Notes: generated by a model not told the origin, from the letters alone. 18,754 bases of DNA from Halorhodospira sp. (GCA_007121755.1 SKJZ01000094.1:1-18754), one strand, 5' to 3'; shown: positions 7,139 through 14,785, numbered from the stretch's first letter. Numbers and translations: made by a program.

Positions 7139-7905
7139 GGAAGAGCGAACTCCGCGACGACCGGCGCATGGTCGGACGGCCGTTCCCACCGCCGCGGCTC
7201 GCTGTCGACGGTGCTGGAGCGGCAGTAGCGCGCCAACTCCGGGCTGGCCAGGATCAAGTCGATACGCAGACCCCGGTTGCGTTGGAAGCTGTTCATCCGG
7301 TAGTCCCACCAGGAGTAGACGCCCTCGGGTTGCTCGAAGAGGCGGAAGGTGTCGACCAGACCGCACTCCAGCAGACGGCCCAGCGCCTGCCGCTCGTGTT
7401 CGCTGAACAGCACCTTGCCCTCCCACTCGTCCGGGTCGTGAACGTCCGCCGCGGTCGGAGCGATATTGAAATCGCCCACTACCGCGAGGCGCGAATGCCG
7501 CTGCAACTCGTCGGCGATCCAATCGCTGACCGCCCGCAGCCATTGCAGCTTGTACTCGAACTTGTCGGAGCCGACCTCCTGGCCGTTGGGAACGTAGAGG
7601 TTGATGATGCGGACCCCGTTCACCGTGCAGGCCAGGACGCGCCGCTGCGCATCGGAGAAGCCAGGGATTTCGGTGACCGGTTCCGACGGCTCGTTGCGGG
7701 CGGCTACGGCTACGCCATTATAGGTCTTCTGGCCGGAACAGCGGGTGTAATACCCGACTTCGCCGAGCGCCGTGGCGGGGAACTGCTCGTCCGGCGTTTT
7801 GGTCTCCTGCAAGGTCAAGACGTCCGGAGCGTGTTCCCGCAGCCATGAGGTAACTTGAGGGAGGCGCACTTTGATGGAGTTTACATTCCAAGAGGCGATC
7901 TTCAC
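7135..7905 (-). CDS. xthA: exodeoxyribonuclease III (AP endonuclease)
   Basis: This base-excision repair nuclease cleaves at abasic sites and degrades duplex DNA 3' to 5'. Family motifs are all present: KIASWNVNSI with Asn7, LQETKT with the metal-binding Glu34, NLYVPNG with the catalytic Tyr, and GDFNIAPTAADVHDP with the Asp/Asn pair. RIDLILAS and the final SDHAPV with the catalytic His complete the set. GTG 7905 is preferred over the upstream ATG at 7956. It begins exactly at the conserved (M)KIASWN start and has AAGGA 8 bp before it. That gives 256 residues, near the usual 255-270. Its stop overlaps the ubiD start. Confidence 0.95.
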   Translation of the reverse strand: MKIASWNVNSIKVRLPQVTSWLREHAPDVLTLQETKTPDEQFPATALGEVGYYTRCSGQKTYNGVAVAARNEPSEPVTEIPGFSDAQRRVLACTVNGVRIINLYVPNGQEVGSDKFEYKLQWLRAVSDWIADELQRHSRLAVVGDFNIAPTAADVHDPDEWEGKVLFSEHERQALGRLLECGLVDTFRLFEQPEGVYSWWDYRMNSFQRNRGLRIDLILASPELARYCRSSTVDSEPRRWERPSDHAPVVAEFALP

Positions 7906-8083
7906 TGGTCCCGTCCTTGCTTTCAATGCCCGCTCCGGGAAGTGTAACGGCTCCACTCTATTTCCACGAGTACTGGTGTGGTTGTCGGCCCGTAGCGGCG
8001 GGCCACTTTCCGAACCCCTTGTAATGGGGCTAATCTGTCGCCACTGGCGTGGATCGCCGACATCTCAATACTAAGGAGAAGGA
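7906..8083. other. divergent intergenic region with small inverted repeats
   Basis: This 178-bp gap separates xthA (minus) from the membrane-protein/channel/ampG unit (plus). It contains a stem-loop, GGCCCG with a 6-base loop and CGGGCC, at 7987-8004. A short palindrome CGCCACTGGCG lies at 8039-8049, and AAGGAGAAGG stands just before ATG 8084. A TAATCT at 8031-8036 could be a -10 for the plus-strand unit, but no good -35 accompanies it. Promoters for both directions must lie here; I cannot place them with confidence. Confidence 0.35.
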
Positions 8084-8467
8084 ATGAACCTGGAGAAGGT
8101 CGTCTTCGGCTTCTTCATCCTGTTGGCGCTGACCCTGAATTTCGGGTTCGTCATCGGTGAGATCGACAACCCCGACCACCATGCGTCGTGGGAGTTGTTC
8201 GCGGCCATCATCGTCAATCTGATCGCCACCGTGTTGAAGTTCGGTGAGCGGACCCAGATCGGTGCCGTGTTGCTGGCCGCGAGCCTGGTGGCCGACCTGC
8301 AGTTGATCGCCGCCGCGGTGCTCTGGGGCGTGGCCCTCTACGGCACCGAGGTGGGGCTGACGCCGATGGTCATGGCCAGCATCGTATCGCTTGCGGGCGG
8401 TGCGCTGGTGGCCAATGTCGTCTCCGTGATCCTGCTGATTATCGAGACGGTGAAAATCCACCGATGA
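8084..8467 (+). CDS. small conserved membrane protein (DUF6394-like)
   Basis: The 127-residue protein, MNLEKVVFGFFILLALTLNFGFVIG, has about four hydrophobic segments at roughly 7-27, 38-50, 60-82 and 93-122, with few charged residues between them. It resembles a conserved gammaproteobacterial family that I recall as DUF6394, usually found beside a TrkA/ion-channel gene; the family number is from memory. Start choice is firm: AAGGAGAAGG directly precedes the ATG. Its stop overlaps the start of the channel gene in ATGA (8464-8467). This coupling suggests an accessory membrane subunit or regulator for that channel-like protein, which is inference. No catalytic motif is visible. Confidence 0.75.
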   Translation: MNLEKVVFGFFILLALTLNFGFVIGEIDNPDHHASWELFAAIIVNLIATVLKFGERTQIGAVLLAASLVADLQLIAAAVLWGVALYGTEVGLTPMVMASIVSLAGGALVANVVSVILLIIETVKIHR

Positions 8468-10170
8468 CCGGGCCGGTCTTCCCCATCATCCTGCGCCGTA
8501 TGCGCGGGCCGCTGCTGGCGGTTATCACCGCGTATGCGCTGGGGATGGTGGTGCTGATGGCGATACCGGGGGTCACCGACGACGGCGAGCCGTGGCGGAT
8601 GACCTTCCTGCACGCCTTCTACTTTCTGACCTATACCGCGCCGACCATCGGGTTCGGCGAAATCCCGCACGACTATACCGACGCCCAGCGTTTCGGCTAT
8701 CTGGTGGCCATCTACCTGCCGGTGATCAGTTGGTTTTACGCCCTGGTGACGATTATCGGCCTGGTCCAGGATCCGTTTTTCCGCCAAGCGGTGACGGAGG
8801 CGCGGTTCCAGCGCCAAGTGCGGCGCATCGCCGATCCGTTCTGGATCGTCTGCGGGTACGGGGATACCGGGGCGCTGCTGGTGCGCTCGATGACCGATCG
8901 GGGGGTGGTCGTCACCGTGGTCGACCGCGATCAAAGTCGGATCGAGGACTTGGCGACGCGGGGTTTGCGGACCTTCGTGCCCGGACTCTACGGCGATGCC
9001 AACAGCACCGTCACGCTGAACGCCGCCGGCCTCAACCTGCCGAACTGCCAAGGGGTCTTGTCGGTGACCGGCGACGACCACACCAATCTCCACGTCGCCA
9101 TCACCGTCCGTTTGTTGCGGCCGTCGTTGCGGGTGCTCTGCCGCGCCGACCATCGGTCCACCGCCGCCAATATGGCCTCGTTCGGCACCGATCATATAAT
9201 CAATCCGTTCGAGACCTTCGCCGACCGTCTGGCGTTGGCGATCACGAGCCCCGAGATGCACCGTGTCTTCGAGTGGCTCTCCGGGATGCCCAATACACCG
9301 CTGGTGGAGCGCCCCCAGCCGCCGAAGGGGCGGTGGTTGGTCTGCGGCTACGGCCGTTTCGGCAAGGCGGTCTGCCGCCAATTCGACCGGATCGGCGCCG
9401 AGTACACCGTGATCGAGCAGATGCCGGAGCGGGCGGGGGCGCCCGACGAGGGGACGATCCACGGCAAGGGGACCGAGGCGGTGACACTGCGTGAGGCCGG
9501 CATCGAGAGCGCCGCCGCCGTCCTGGCGGGGACCGCGGACGACGCGGACAATCTCTCCATCGTCATGACCTCCCGCGACCTGCAACCCGACCTCTTTTTG
9601 ACCGCGCGCGAAAACCAACTCGCCAATAAGCCGCTGTTCAAGGCGGCCCGGCTCCAGCTTCCGGTGGAGCCGAGCTACATCATCGCCACGCGCATGTTGA
9701 GTCTGATCACCGCCCCGCTTCTGCCCGAATTCTTGCGTATCGCCCGGGGGTTCGATCGTAGCTGGCACGCCCGGCTCGCCGAGCGGATCCGCGAGGTCAG
9801 CGGCGGCGTGGTGCCCGACATTTGGACCCTCGAAATCAGCGAGAGCGCCAGCCCGACGGTGGTCGATTTGCGTGAGTCGGGGCACGAGGTGCGCATCCGC
9901 CATATCGCTATCGATCCCCACGGCGGGGGTGAAGGGGTGAACGCCCTGTTGCTGCTGCTGGTGCGCTCCGAGGGGGTGGTGCCGTTGCCCGATATGGAGG
10001 TGGTGCTAGAGCCGGGTGACCGCCTGCTCTTCTGCGGCACCGAGGACGCCCACGCCCAGATGAACTGGACGCTGTTCCATCGCAATACGCTGCGCTTCCT
10101 GGTCACCGGCGAGCAGCGTCCCGACGGCATCGTCTGGCGCTGGCTGGCCCGGCGGAGAAACGCGGCTTGA
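8464..10170 (+). CDS. two-TM potassium-channel-like protein with tandem RCK (TrkA-N) domains
   Basis: The 568-residue protein has TM1 at about 14-35, a pore helix with the filter-like TIGFGE at 61-66, and TM2 at about 78-100. A cytoplasmic part with two RCK/TrkA-N Rossmann units follows. The first starts VCGYGDTGALLV (129-140) with acidic Asp154; the second starts VCGYGRFGKAV (293-303) with Glu318. A TrkA-C-like segment ends near GDRLLFCG (518-525). Two TM helices plus two RCK domains match the architecture of the GsuK channel from Geobacter and the gating ring of BK channels, where nucleotides or ions open the pore. The filter differs from the classic TVGYG, so ion choice is uncertain. It is coupled to the genes before and after by 4-bp overlaps. 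Confidence 0.87.
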   Translation: MTGPVFPIILRRMRGPLLAVITAYALGMVVLMAIPGVTDDGEPWRMTFLHAFYFLTYTAPTIGFGEIPHDYTDAQRFGYLVAIYLPVISWFYALVTIIGLVQDPFFRQAVTEARFQRQVRRIADPFWIVCGYGDTGALLVRSMTDRGVVVTVVDRDQSRIEDLATRGLRTFVPGLYGDANSTVTLNAAGLNLPNCQGVLSVTGDDHTNLHVAITVRLLRPSLRVLCRADHRSTAANMASFGTDHIINPFETFADRLALAITSPEMHRVFEWLSGMPNTPLVERPQPPKGRWLVCGYGRFGKAVCRQFDRIGAEYTVIEQMPERAGAPDEGTIHGKGTEAVTLREAGIESAAAVLAGTADDADNLSIVMTSRDLQPDLFLTARENQLANKPLFKAARLQLPVEPSYIIATRMLSLITAPLLPEFLRIARGFDRSWHARLAERIREVSGGVVPDIWTLEISESASPTVVDLRESGHEVRIRHIAIDPHGGGEGVNALLLLLVRSEGVVPLPDMEVVLEPGDRLLFCGTEDAHAQMNWTLFHRNTLRFLVTGEQRPDGIVWRWLARRRNAA

Positions 10171-11627
10171 GCGGCCGCCCGGCCGCCTCGCACGGATCGG
10201 GGTCGCCTCCCACGGATGGGCCGCCCTCACGGCCCAGGGAAGGGTTGGGTATCTACCTTCACCCCCGGGTCATCGGGATGGTCTTTCTGGGGTTCTCGGC
10301 GGGTCTGCCCCTGCTGTTGGTCGGCGGCACCTTTACCGCCTGGCTGCGGGATCTGGGGGTGGAGTTGGCTGCCATCGGCTTTTTGAGCTGGGTCGGCATG
10401 GCCCACAGCCTCAAGATCTTCTGGGCGCCGGTGGTCGATCGCCTCCCGTTGCCGTGGCTCACCACACTGTTGGGGCGGCGGCGGGCCTGGATCCTGCTTT
10501 CCCAGGGTGCGATCGCCACGGCATTGGCCGGTATCGCCCTGACCGACCCGACCGAGAACCTCTGGCTGGTGGCCGTCTGGGCGGTGGTCGCCGCCTTCGG
10601 CTCGGCCAGCCAGGACGTGGCGATCGACGCCTACCGCATCGAGGCGGTGGCCCGCCACCGCCAGGGCGCCATGGCCGCCTCCTACGTCTTCGGTTACCGC
10701 GTTGCCCTGTTGGCGGCGGGGGCTGGGGCGTTGCACATCGCCGCTGTCGGTAGCTGGACCGCGGCTTACGCCGTAATGGCCGTGCTCATGGGCGTCGGTA
10801 TCGCCACCACACTGATCGTCCGCGAGCCCGAGGTCGATGTAAGTTGGGATACCCGGCAGTTGGAGCGGCGCGTCACCGACTACTTGGAGAGTACCAGCCA
10901 TCTGGGCCTGCGCCGCAACATTACTGCCTGGTTTATCTCGGCCGTCATTTGCCCCTTTGCCGACTTCTTCAAACGGTACGGCTGGACGGTGGTCATCGTC
11001 CTGCTCTTCATCGGCACCTTCCGCCTCAGCGATATCGTCATGGGCGTCATGGCCAACCCCTTCTACCTCGACCTGGGGTTCACCAAGGGCCAGATCGCCA
11101 ACGTTGCCGCTGCCTTCGGCCTGGCCATGACCCTCGCTGGCGCAGTTCTCGGCGGCCTGCTGGTGGCCCGCTACGGCATCGCCCCAGTGCTGATCTTCAC
11201 CGCTATCATGGCCCCGGCGACCAACCTCACCTTCTCCTGGCTGGCGGCGCTGGGTCCCGAGGTCTACGGCCTGGTGGCGGCCATTGTCGCCGACAACGTT
11301 ACCGGCGGCATGGCCATCTCCGTCTTCATCGCCTACCTCTCCAGCCTGACCAACACCGCCTATACCGCCACCCAGTACGCCCTGTTCAGCTCTTTGATGA
11401 CCCTCCCCGGCCAATTCCTCGGCGGATTCACCGGCGTCCTGGCGGAGAGCGTCGGCTGGTTCTGGTTCTTTATCGTCGCCGCCGGCGCCGGTCTTCCGGC
11501 AGTCATCCTCGCCGTCCTCCTCCTCTACTTCGCCCACCCCGACCGCGTGCGCCAACCCGGCAAAGAAGAGATCGAGCGCCGCAACCACGGCGACTCCGAC
11601 GGCTCCGGCAACCTTGGCACTGCGTAA
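10167..11627 (+). CDS. AmpG-like MFS transporter (muropeptide permease family)
   Basis: AmpG permeases carry anhydro-muropeptides from the periplasm back to the cytoplasm for peptidoglycan recycling, with effects on beta-lactamase induction. The 486-residue protein has 12 or more hydrophobic segments. It shows the AmpG-like KIFWAPVVDRLPLPWL at about 83-98 and SQDVAIDAYRIEA at 148-160, where DAYRxE is a hallmark. The TTG at 10167 overlaps the channel stop (TTGA) and has GGAG 9 bp upstream; a later TTG at 10245 is also possible and would drop a Pro/Ser-rich N-terminal tail. The last Ala codon and the stop lie inside an inverted-repeat element, so the native C-terminus may have been altered. Substrate is inferred from family only. 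Confidence 0.85.
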   Translation: MSGRPAASHGSGSPPTDGPPSRPREGLGIYLHPRVIGMVFLGFSAGLPLLLVGGTFTAWLRDLGVELAAIGFLSWVGMAHSLKIFWAPVVDRLPLPWLTTLLGRRRAWILLSQGAIATALAGIALTDPTENLWLVAVWAVVAAFGSASQDVAIDAYRIEAVARHRQGAMAASYVFGYRVALLAAGAGALHIAAVGSWTAAYAVMAVLMGVGIATTLIVREPEVDVSWDTRQLERRVTDYLESTSHLGLRRNITAWFISAVICPFADFFKRYGWTVVIVLLFIGTFRLSDIVMGVMANPFYLDLGFTKGQIANVAAAFGLAMTLAGAVLGGLLVARYGIAPVLIFTAIMAPATNLTFSWLAALGPEVYGLVAAIVADNVTGGMAISVFIAYLSSLTNTAYTATQYALFSSLMTLPGQFLGGFTGVLAESVGWFWFFIVAAGAGLPAVILAVLLLYFAHPDRVRQPGKEEIERRNHGDSDGSGNLGTA

Positions 11628-11834
11628 TGGCTGGCCACGGGGTGGCGGACCCCGGCATGCGGGACGTTAAGCGGAGCTGCGGTTCGGAGCCGGATCAGGC
11701 CCGAAAGGGCGCGCACAGGGATGTGCGCGCCGGCCGGAGCGCAGGATGCGCATTCGGCCGGCCCCGGCGGAGGACCGCAAAGCGCAGTGGGTCCCGCATG
11801 CCGGGGTCCGCCACCCCGTGGCCAGCCATTACGC
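11622..11834. repeat. MITE-like element with perfect 44-bp terminal inverted repeats
   Basis: Bases 11622-11665 and 11791-11834 are exact reverse complements over 44 bp; the ends read GCGTAATGGCTGG... and ...CCAGCCATTACGC. Pairing continues with internal loops: TGCGGT 11678-11683 with ACCGCA 11774-11779, and GCCGG 11689-11693 with CCGGC 11764-11768. The centre holds three short hairpins. There is no transposase and no credible ORF. Size and form recall non-autonomous elements such as NEMIS/Correia or ERIC. A TA at each end, just inside GCG/CGC, could be a duplicated TA target. The left arm supplies the last codon and stop of ampG. The rest of the 306-bp ampG-trxB gap (11835-11933) carries only the trxB ribosome site AAGGTGA. 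Element identity is inference, but the inverted repeat is certain. Confidence 0.75.
11699..11759. other. three adjacent hairpins in the core of the inverted-repeat element
   Basis: GCCC-GAAA-GGGC lies at 11699-11710, a GNRA-type loop. GGCGCGCACA-GGGA-TGTGCGCGCC lies at 11708-11731, a perfect 10-bp stem. A double stem at 11732-11759 has GGCCG outside pairing with CGGCC, and GCGCA-GGA-TGCGC inside. The second and third share a CA(G)GGATG loop core and may be diverged copies of one motif. The first and second overlap by 3 bp and so would be alternatives. An RNA read from either strand would be strongly folded. Confidence 0.6.
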
Positions 11835-11933
11835 CCCCGTCGTCGCGATGGAAGTGGCTGCCGCTGGCTCGATCGCCGCGAACGACGTAGGATACCGCGG
11901 GACTTTGCCGGGAATGATTCGCAAGGTGACGCC

Positions 11934-12899
11934 ATGGCCGATGAAGCCAAACACTGCAAGTTGTTAATCCTCGGTTCCGGGCCGGCCGGTTATACCGCCG
12001 CCGTCTACGGCGCCCGCGCCAACCTCTCGCCGGTGCTGATCACCGGCATTGAGATGGGCGGCCAGCTGACCACTACCACCGACGTGGACAACTGGCCCGG
12101 CGATGCCGACGGCGTCCAGGGCCCCGAGTTGATGGAGCGCATGAAGCGCCACGCCGAGCGCTTCGAAACCGAGATCATCTTCGACCATATCCATACCGCC
12201 GAACTGAACTCCCGGCCCTTCCGCCTCGTCGGCGACCAGGGTGCTTACACTTGTGATGCCTTGGTGATCGCCACCGGCGCCAGCGCCCGTTATCTCGGCC
12301 TGGAGTCGGAAGAGCGCTTTATGGGCAAAGGGGTCTCTGCCTGTGCCACTTGTGACGGCTTCTTCTACCGCAACCGTCCGGTGGCGGTGATTGGCGGCGG
12401 CAACACCGCCGTGGAAGAGGCGCTCTATCTCTCCAATATCTGCTCCCATGTCACCCTGGTCCATCGGCGCGAACACCTCAGGGCGGAGAAGATCCTGCAG
12501 CGTCAACTGGTGGAGCGGGTCGAGGCGGGTAAGATCGATATCGTCTGGAACCATGTGGTCGACGAAGTTCTGGGCGACGAGACCGGCGTCACCGGCCTGC
12601 GTATCCGCCATGTGCAGCAAGAGACAACGCGGGACTTGGCGGTGCTGGGGGTCTTTGTCGCCATCGGCCACTCCCCCAACACCGGTCTGTTCGAGGGGCA
12701 GTTGGAGATGAACAACGGCTACATCGCCGTGCGCGGCGGCACGGACGGCGATCAGACGGCGACCAGTATCCCCGGTGTCTTCGCCGCCGGCGACGTTGTC
12801 GACCACGTCTATCGCCAGGCGGTCACGTCGGCAGGAACCGGATGCATGGCGGCGCTGGATGCCGAGAGGTATCTTGAAAGAGTCGGCCGGACCTCTTAA
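11934..12899 (+). CDS. trxB: thioredoxin-disulfide reductase
   Basis: TrxB passes electrons from NADPH through FAD and a redox cysteine pair to thioredoxin in the cytoplasm. The 321-residue product has the FAD motif ILGSGPAGYTAAVYGARANL at 12-31, the redox centre CATCDG (Cys137 and Cys140) and the NADPH motif VIGGGNTAVEEALYL at 152-166. The C-terminal FAD motif GVFAAGDVVDHVYRQAVTSAG completes it. Length matches the family. ATG 11934 is preceded by AAGGTGA 4 bp away; the frame is open back to 11721, but that part lies in the repeat element and is not coding. NADPH demand links it loosely to the downstream NADP-type isocitrate dehydrogenase, 83 bp away on the same strand. Confidence 0.95.
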   Translation: MADEAKHCKLLILGSGPAGYTAAVYGARANLSPVLITGIEMGGQLTTTTDVDNWPGDADGVQGPELMERMKRHAERFETEIIFDHIHTAELNSRPFRLVGDQGAYTCDALVIATGASARYLGLESEERFMGKGVSACATCDGFFYRNRPVAVIGGGNTAVEEALYLSNICSHVTLVHRREHLRAEKILQRQLVERVEAGKIDIVWNHVVDEVLGDETGVTGLRIRHVQQETTRDLAVLGVFVAIGHSPNTGLFEGQLEMNNGYIAVRGGTDGDQTATSIPGVFAAGDVVDHVYRQAVTSAGTGCMAALDAERYLERVGRTS

Positions 12900-12982
12900 C
12901 GATGCCCGGTCTTACGGCAGGGCGCGTCAAAAACGTAACCTGCGGCTGAGAATCCCCGAAAAAGTGTAGGAGGAGAGTCCCC

Positions 12983-14755
12983 ATGAGCCAGCGCATCGAG
13001 TACCCGGAGGGTGGTAAGAAGATTACCGCGTCCGCCGACGGTCGGCTCAACGTACCGGATCATCCGATCATCGGTTATGTAGAAGGCGACGGTATCGGCC
13101 CCGACATCTCGCGGGCGTGCCTGCGTATCTGGAACGCGGCGGTGGAGAAAGCCTACGACGGCCAGCGCCAGATCCACTGGGCCGAACTGTTTATGGGCGA
13201 GAAGGCGGCCGCGCTCTACGACGGCGACTACTTCCCGCAAGAGACCAAGGATGCGCTGAAGGATCTGCTCATCGCCATCAAGGGGCCGCTGACCACCCCC
13301 GTGGGCGGTGGCTTCCGCTCCCTGAACGTCTCACTGCGCCAGGAGCTCGACCTCTACGCCTGTGTCCGTCCGGTGCGCCACTACGCCGGCGTCCCCTCCC
13401 CGCTGAAGAAGCCGGAGGACGTGGACGTGGTGATCTTCCGTGAGAACACCGAGGACGTCTACGCCGGGATCGAGTACCGGTCGGGATCGGATAAGAACCA
13501 GAAGGTGGCCCGCTTCCTGCGCGAGGAGATGGGCGAGACCTTCTTTGAGGACGCCGGCCTCGGCGTCAAGCCGATCAGCCCGTTCGGCACCAAGCGGCTG
13601 GTCCGCAAGGCGATCCAGTACGCTATCGACCACGACCGCGAGAGCGTCACCCTGGTGCATAAGGGCAACATCATGAAGTACACCGAGGGGGCGTTCCGCA
13701 CCTGGGGCTACGAGTTGGCCCGCGAGGAGTTCCCCGATCAGACCATCACCGAGGAAGAGCTTTACGCTACCCACGGCGGCAAGCGTCCCGCCGGCAAGGT
13801 GGTCATCAAGGACCGCATCGCCGACATCATGTTCCAGTTGATGCTGCTGCGGCCCAATGAGTTCGACGTGATGGCGACGATGAACCTCAACGGCGACTAC
13901 CTCTCCGACGCCATCGCCGCCGAGGTGGGCGGGGTCGGCATCGCGCCGGGCGCCAACATGAGCGACACGGTGGCCGTCTTCGAGGCGACCCACGGCACCG
14001 CGCCGAAGTACGCCAACCAGGACAAGGTCAACCCCGGCTCGCTGCTCTTCTCGGGCGTCATGCTGTTACAGCATATCGGTTGGGTGAAGGCGGCCGAACT
14101 GATTACCGCCGCCTACGAGAAGGTGATCGGCGCCGGTATCGTCACCTACGACTTCGCCCGCAACCTGGAGGGCGCCACCGAGGTCAAGACCAGCCAGTTC
14201 GCCGACGCCATCATCGATCAGATGCAGGGGACGATCGATATCGACCGCATCCGCCGCGAGCGTGAGGAGGCCGTGGAGGCCGAGCGCCGCGCCCGGGAAC
14301 AGCGCCGGGTGGTGGCTCCGCAGGAAGAGATGGTCGCTTCCGGCCGGGTTCCCCATACCGTCTCCGACCTGATGAACCCCAACCTGGTGAGCATGCTCGG
14401 CTCCACAACGGTCGAGGACGCGATGCACTTGATGCGCGAGCGGCGCATCTCATCGGTGGTGGTCCAGCCGGCGGACGACGATGAGATCCAGGAGTGGGGC
14501 ATCATGACCCAGCGCGACGTCATCAGCCGCGTCGTTTCTGCTGGCCGCCAGCCCAACACGGTGCGCATATCCGAGGTGGCGACCCGCCCCCTGATTACCG
14601 TGCAAGAGGATGTCTCGCTGTTCGATTGCGCCGAGATGATGGGCGAGCGCAATATCCGCCGCATGGTAGTTGTGGACACCCAGGGGAGACCGATCGGCAT
14701 TATCTCGGATACCGATATCTTCGCCAGCGTGGAACAATTCGGCCTTCCGGAGTAA
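12983..14755 (+). CDS. icd: NADP-dependent isocitrate dehydrogenase fused to a C-terminal CBS-domain pair
   Basis: Residues 1-415 form a complete isocitrate dehydrogenase, converting isocitrate and NADP+ to 2-oxoglutarate, CO2 and NADPH. Substrate residues are Ser113, Asn115, Arg119, Arg129, Arg153, Tyr160 and Lys227; metal-site Asp281, Asp305 and Asp309 are in place. Lys342-Tyr343, Val349, Tyr389 and Arg393 match the NADP-selecting set of the E. coli enzyme. E. coli Icd stops at 416 residues; this protein has 590. After a charged linker (about 419-455) comes a tandem CBS module (about 456-585). Its two repeats carry GIMTQRD (Thr509, Asp512) and GIISDTD (Ser575, Asp578), the (S/T)xxD adenylate-binding motif. 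Ser113, target of the kinase AceK in E. coli, is kept. AGGAGGAGAG precedes the ATG. The fusion is one uninterrupted frame. Confidence 0.95.
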   Translation: MSQRIEYPEGGKKITASADGRLNVPDHPIIGYVEGDGIGPDISRACLRIWNAAVEKAYDGQRQIHWAELFMGEKAAALYDGDYFPQETKDALKDLLIAIKGPLTTPVGGGFRSLNVSLRQELDLYACVRPVRHYAGVPSPLKKPEDVDVVIFRENTEDVYAGIEYRSGSDKNQKVARFLREEMGETFFEDAGLGVKPISPFGTKRLVRKAIQYAIDHDRESVTLVHKGNIMKYTEGAFRTWGYELAREEFPDQTITEEELYATHGGKRPAGKVVIKDRIADIMFQLMLLRPNEFDVMATMNLNGDYLSDAIAAEVGGVGIAPGANMSDTVAVFEATHGTAPKYANQDKVNPGSLLFSGVMLLQHIGWVKAAELITAAYEKVIGAGIVTYDFARNLEGATEVKTSQFADAIIDQMQGTIDIDRIRREREEAVEAERRAREQRRVVAPQEEMVASGRVPHTVSDLMNPNLVSMLGSTTVEDAMHLMRERRISSVVVQPADDDEIQEWGIMTQRDVISRVVSAGRQPNTVRISEVATRPLITVQEDVSLFDCAEMMGERNIRRMVVVDTQGRPIGIISDTDIFASVEQFGLPE

Positions 14756-14785
14756 GCGAGCGCATAGCGCGGTAGCGGAGAACAC

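Noticed and set aside
7139..7543. N-terminal extension of the ubiD frame inside exonuclease III
   Set aside because: UbiD proteins start at MKYRDLRDFL, and the extension is the shadow of a well-conserved gene.
8338..9921. 527-codon minus-strand open frame opposite the channel gene
   Set aside because: It is rich in His, Arg, Gly and Pro with no domain motif, while the plus strand encodes a clear channel/RCK protein in the same place.
10227..11588. 453-codon minus-strand open frame opposite ampG
   Set aside because: It is an Asp/Gly/His-rich mirror of a membrane protein gene and has no plausible fold or ribosome site.
11721..11933. Upstream in-frame extension of trxB from an ATG in the hairpin loop
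   Set aside because: The translation is repeat sequence (Pro/Arg/Gly-rich). The known family length and the AAGGTGA before 11934 support the shorter start.
12900..12982. Search for a riboswitch or promoter in the trxB-icd gap
   Set aside because: The gap is only 83 bp, with a good ribosome site but no convincing -35/-10 pair or stable stem.
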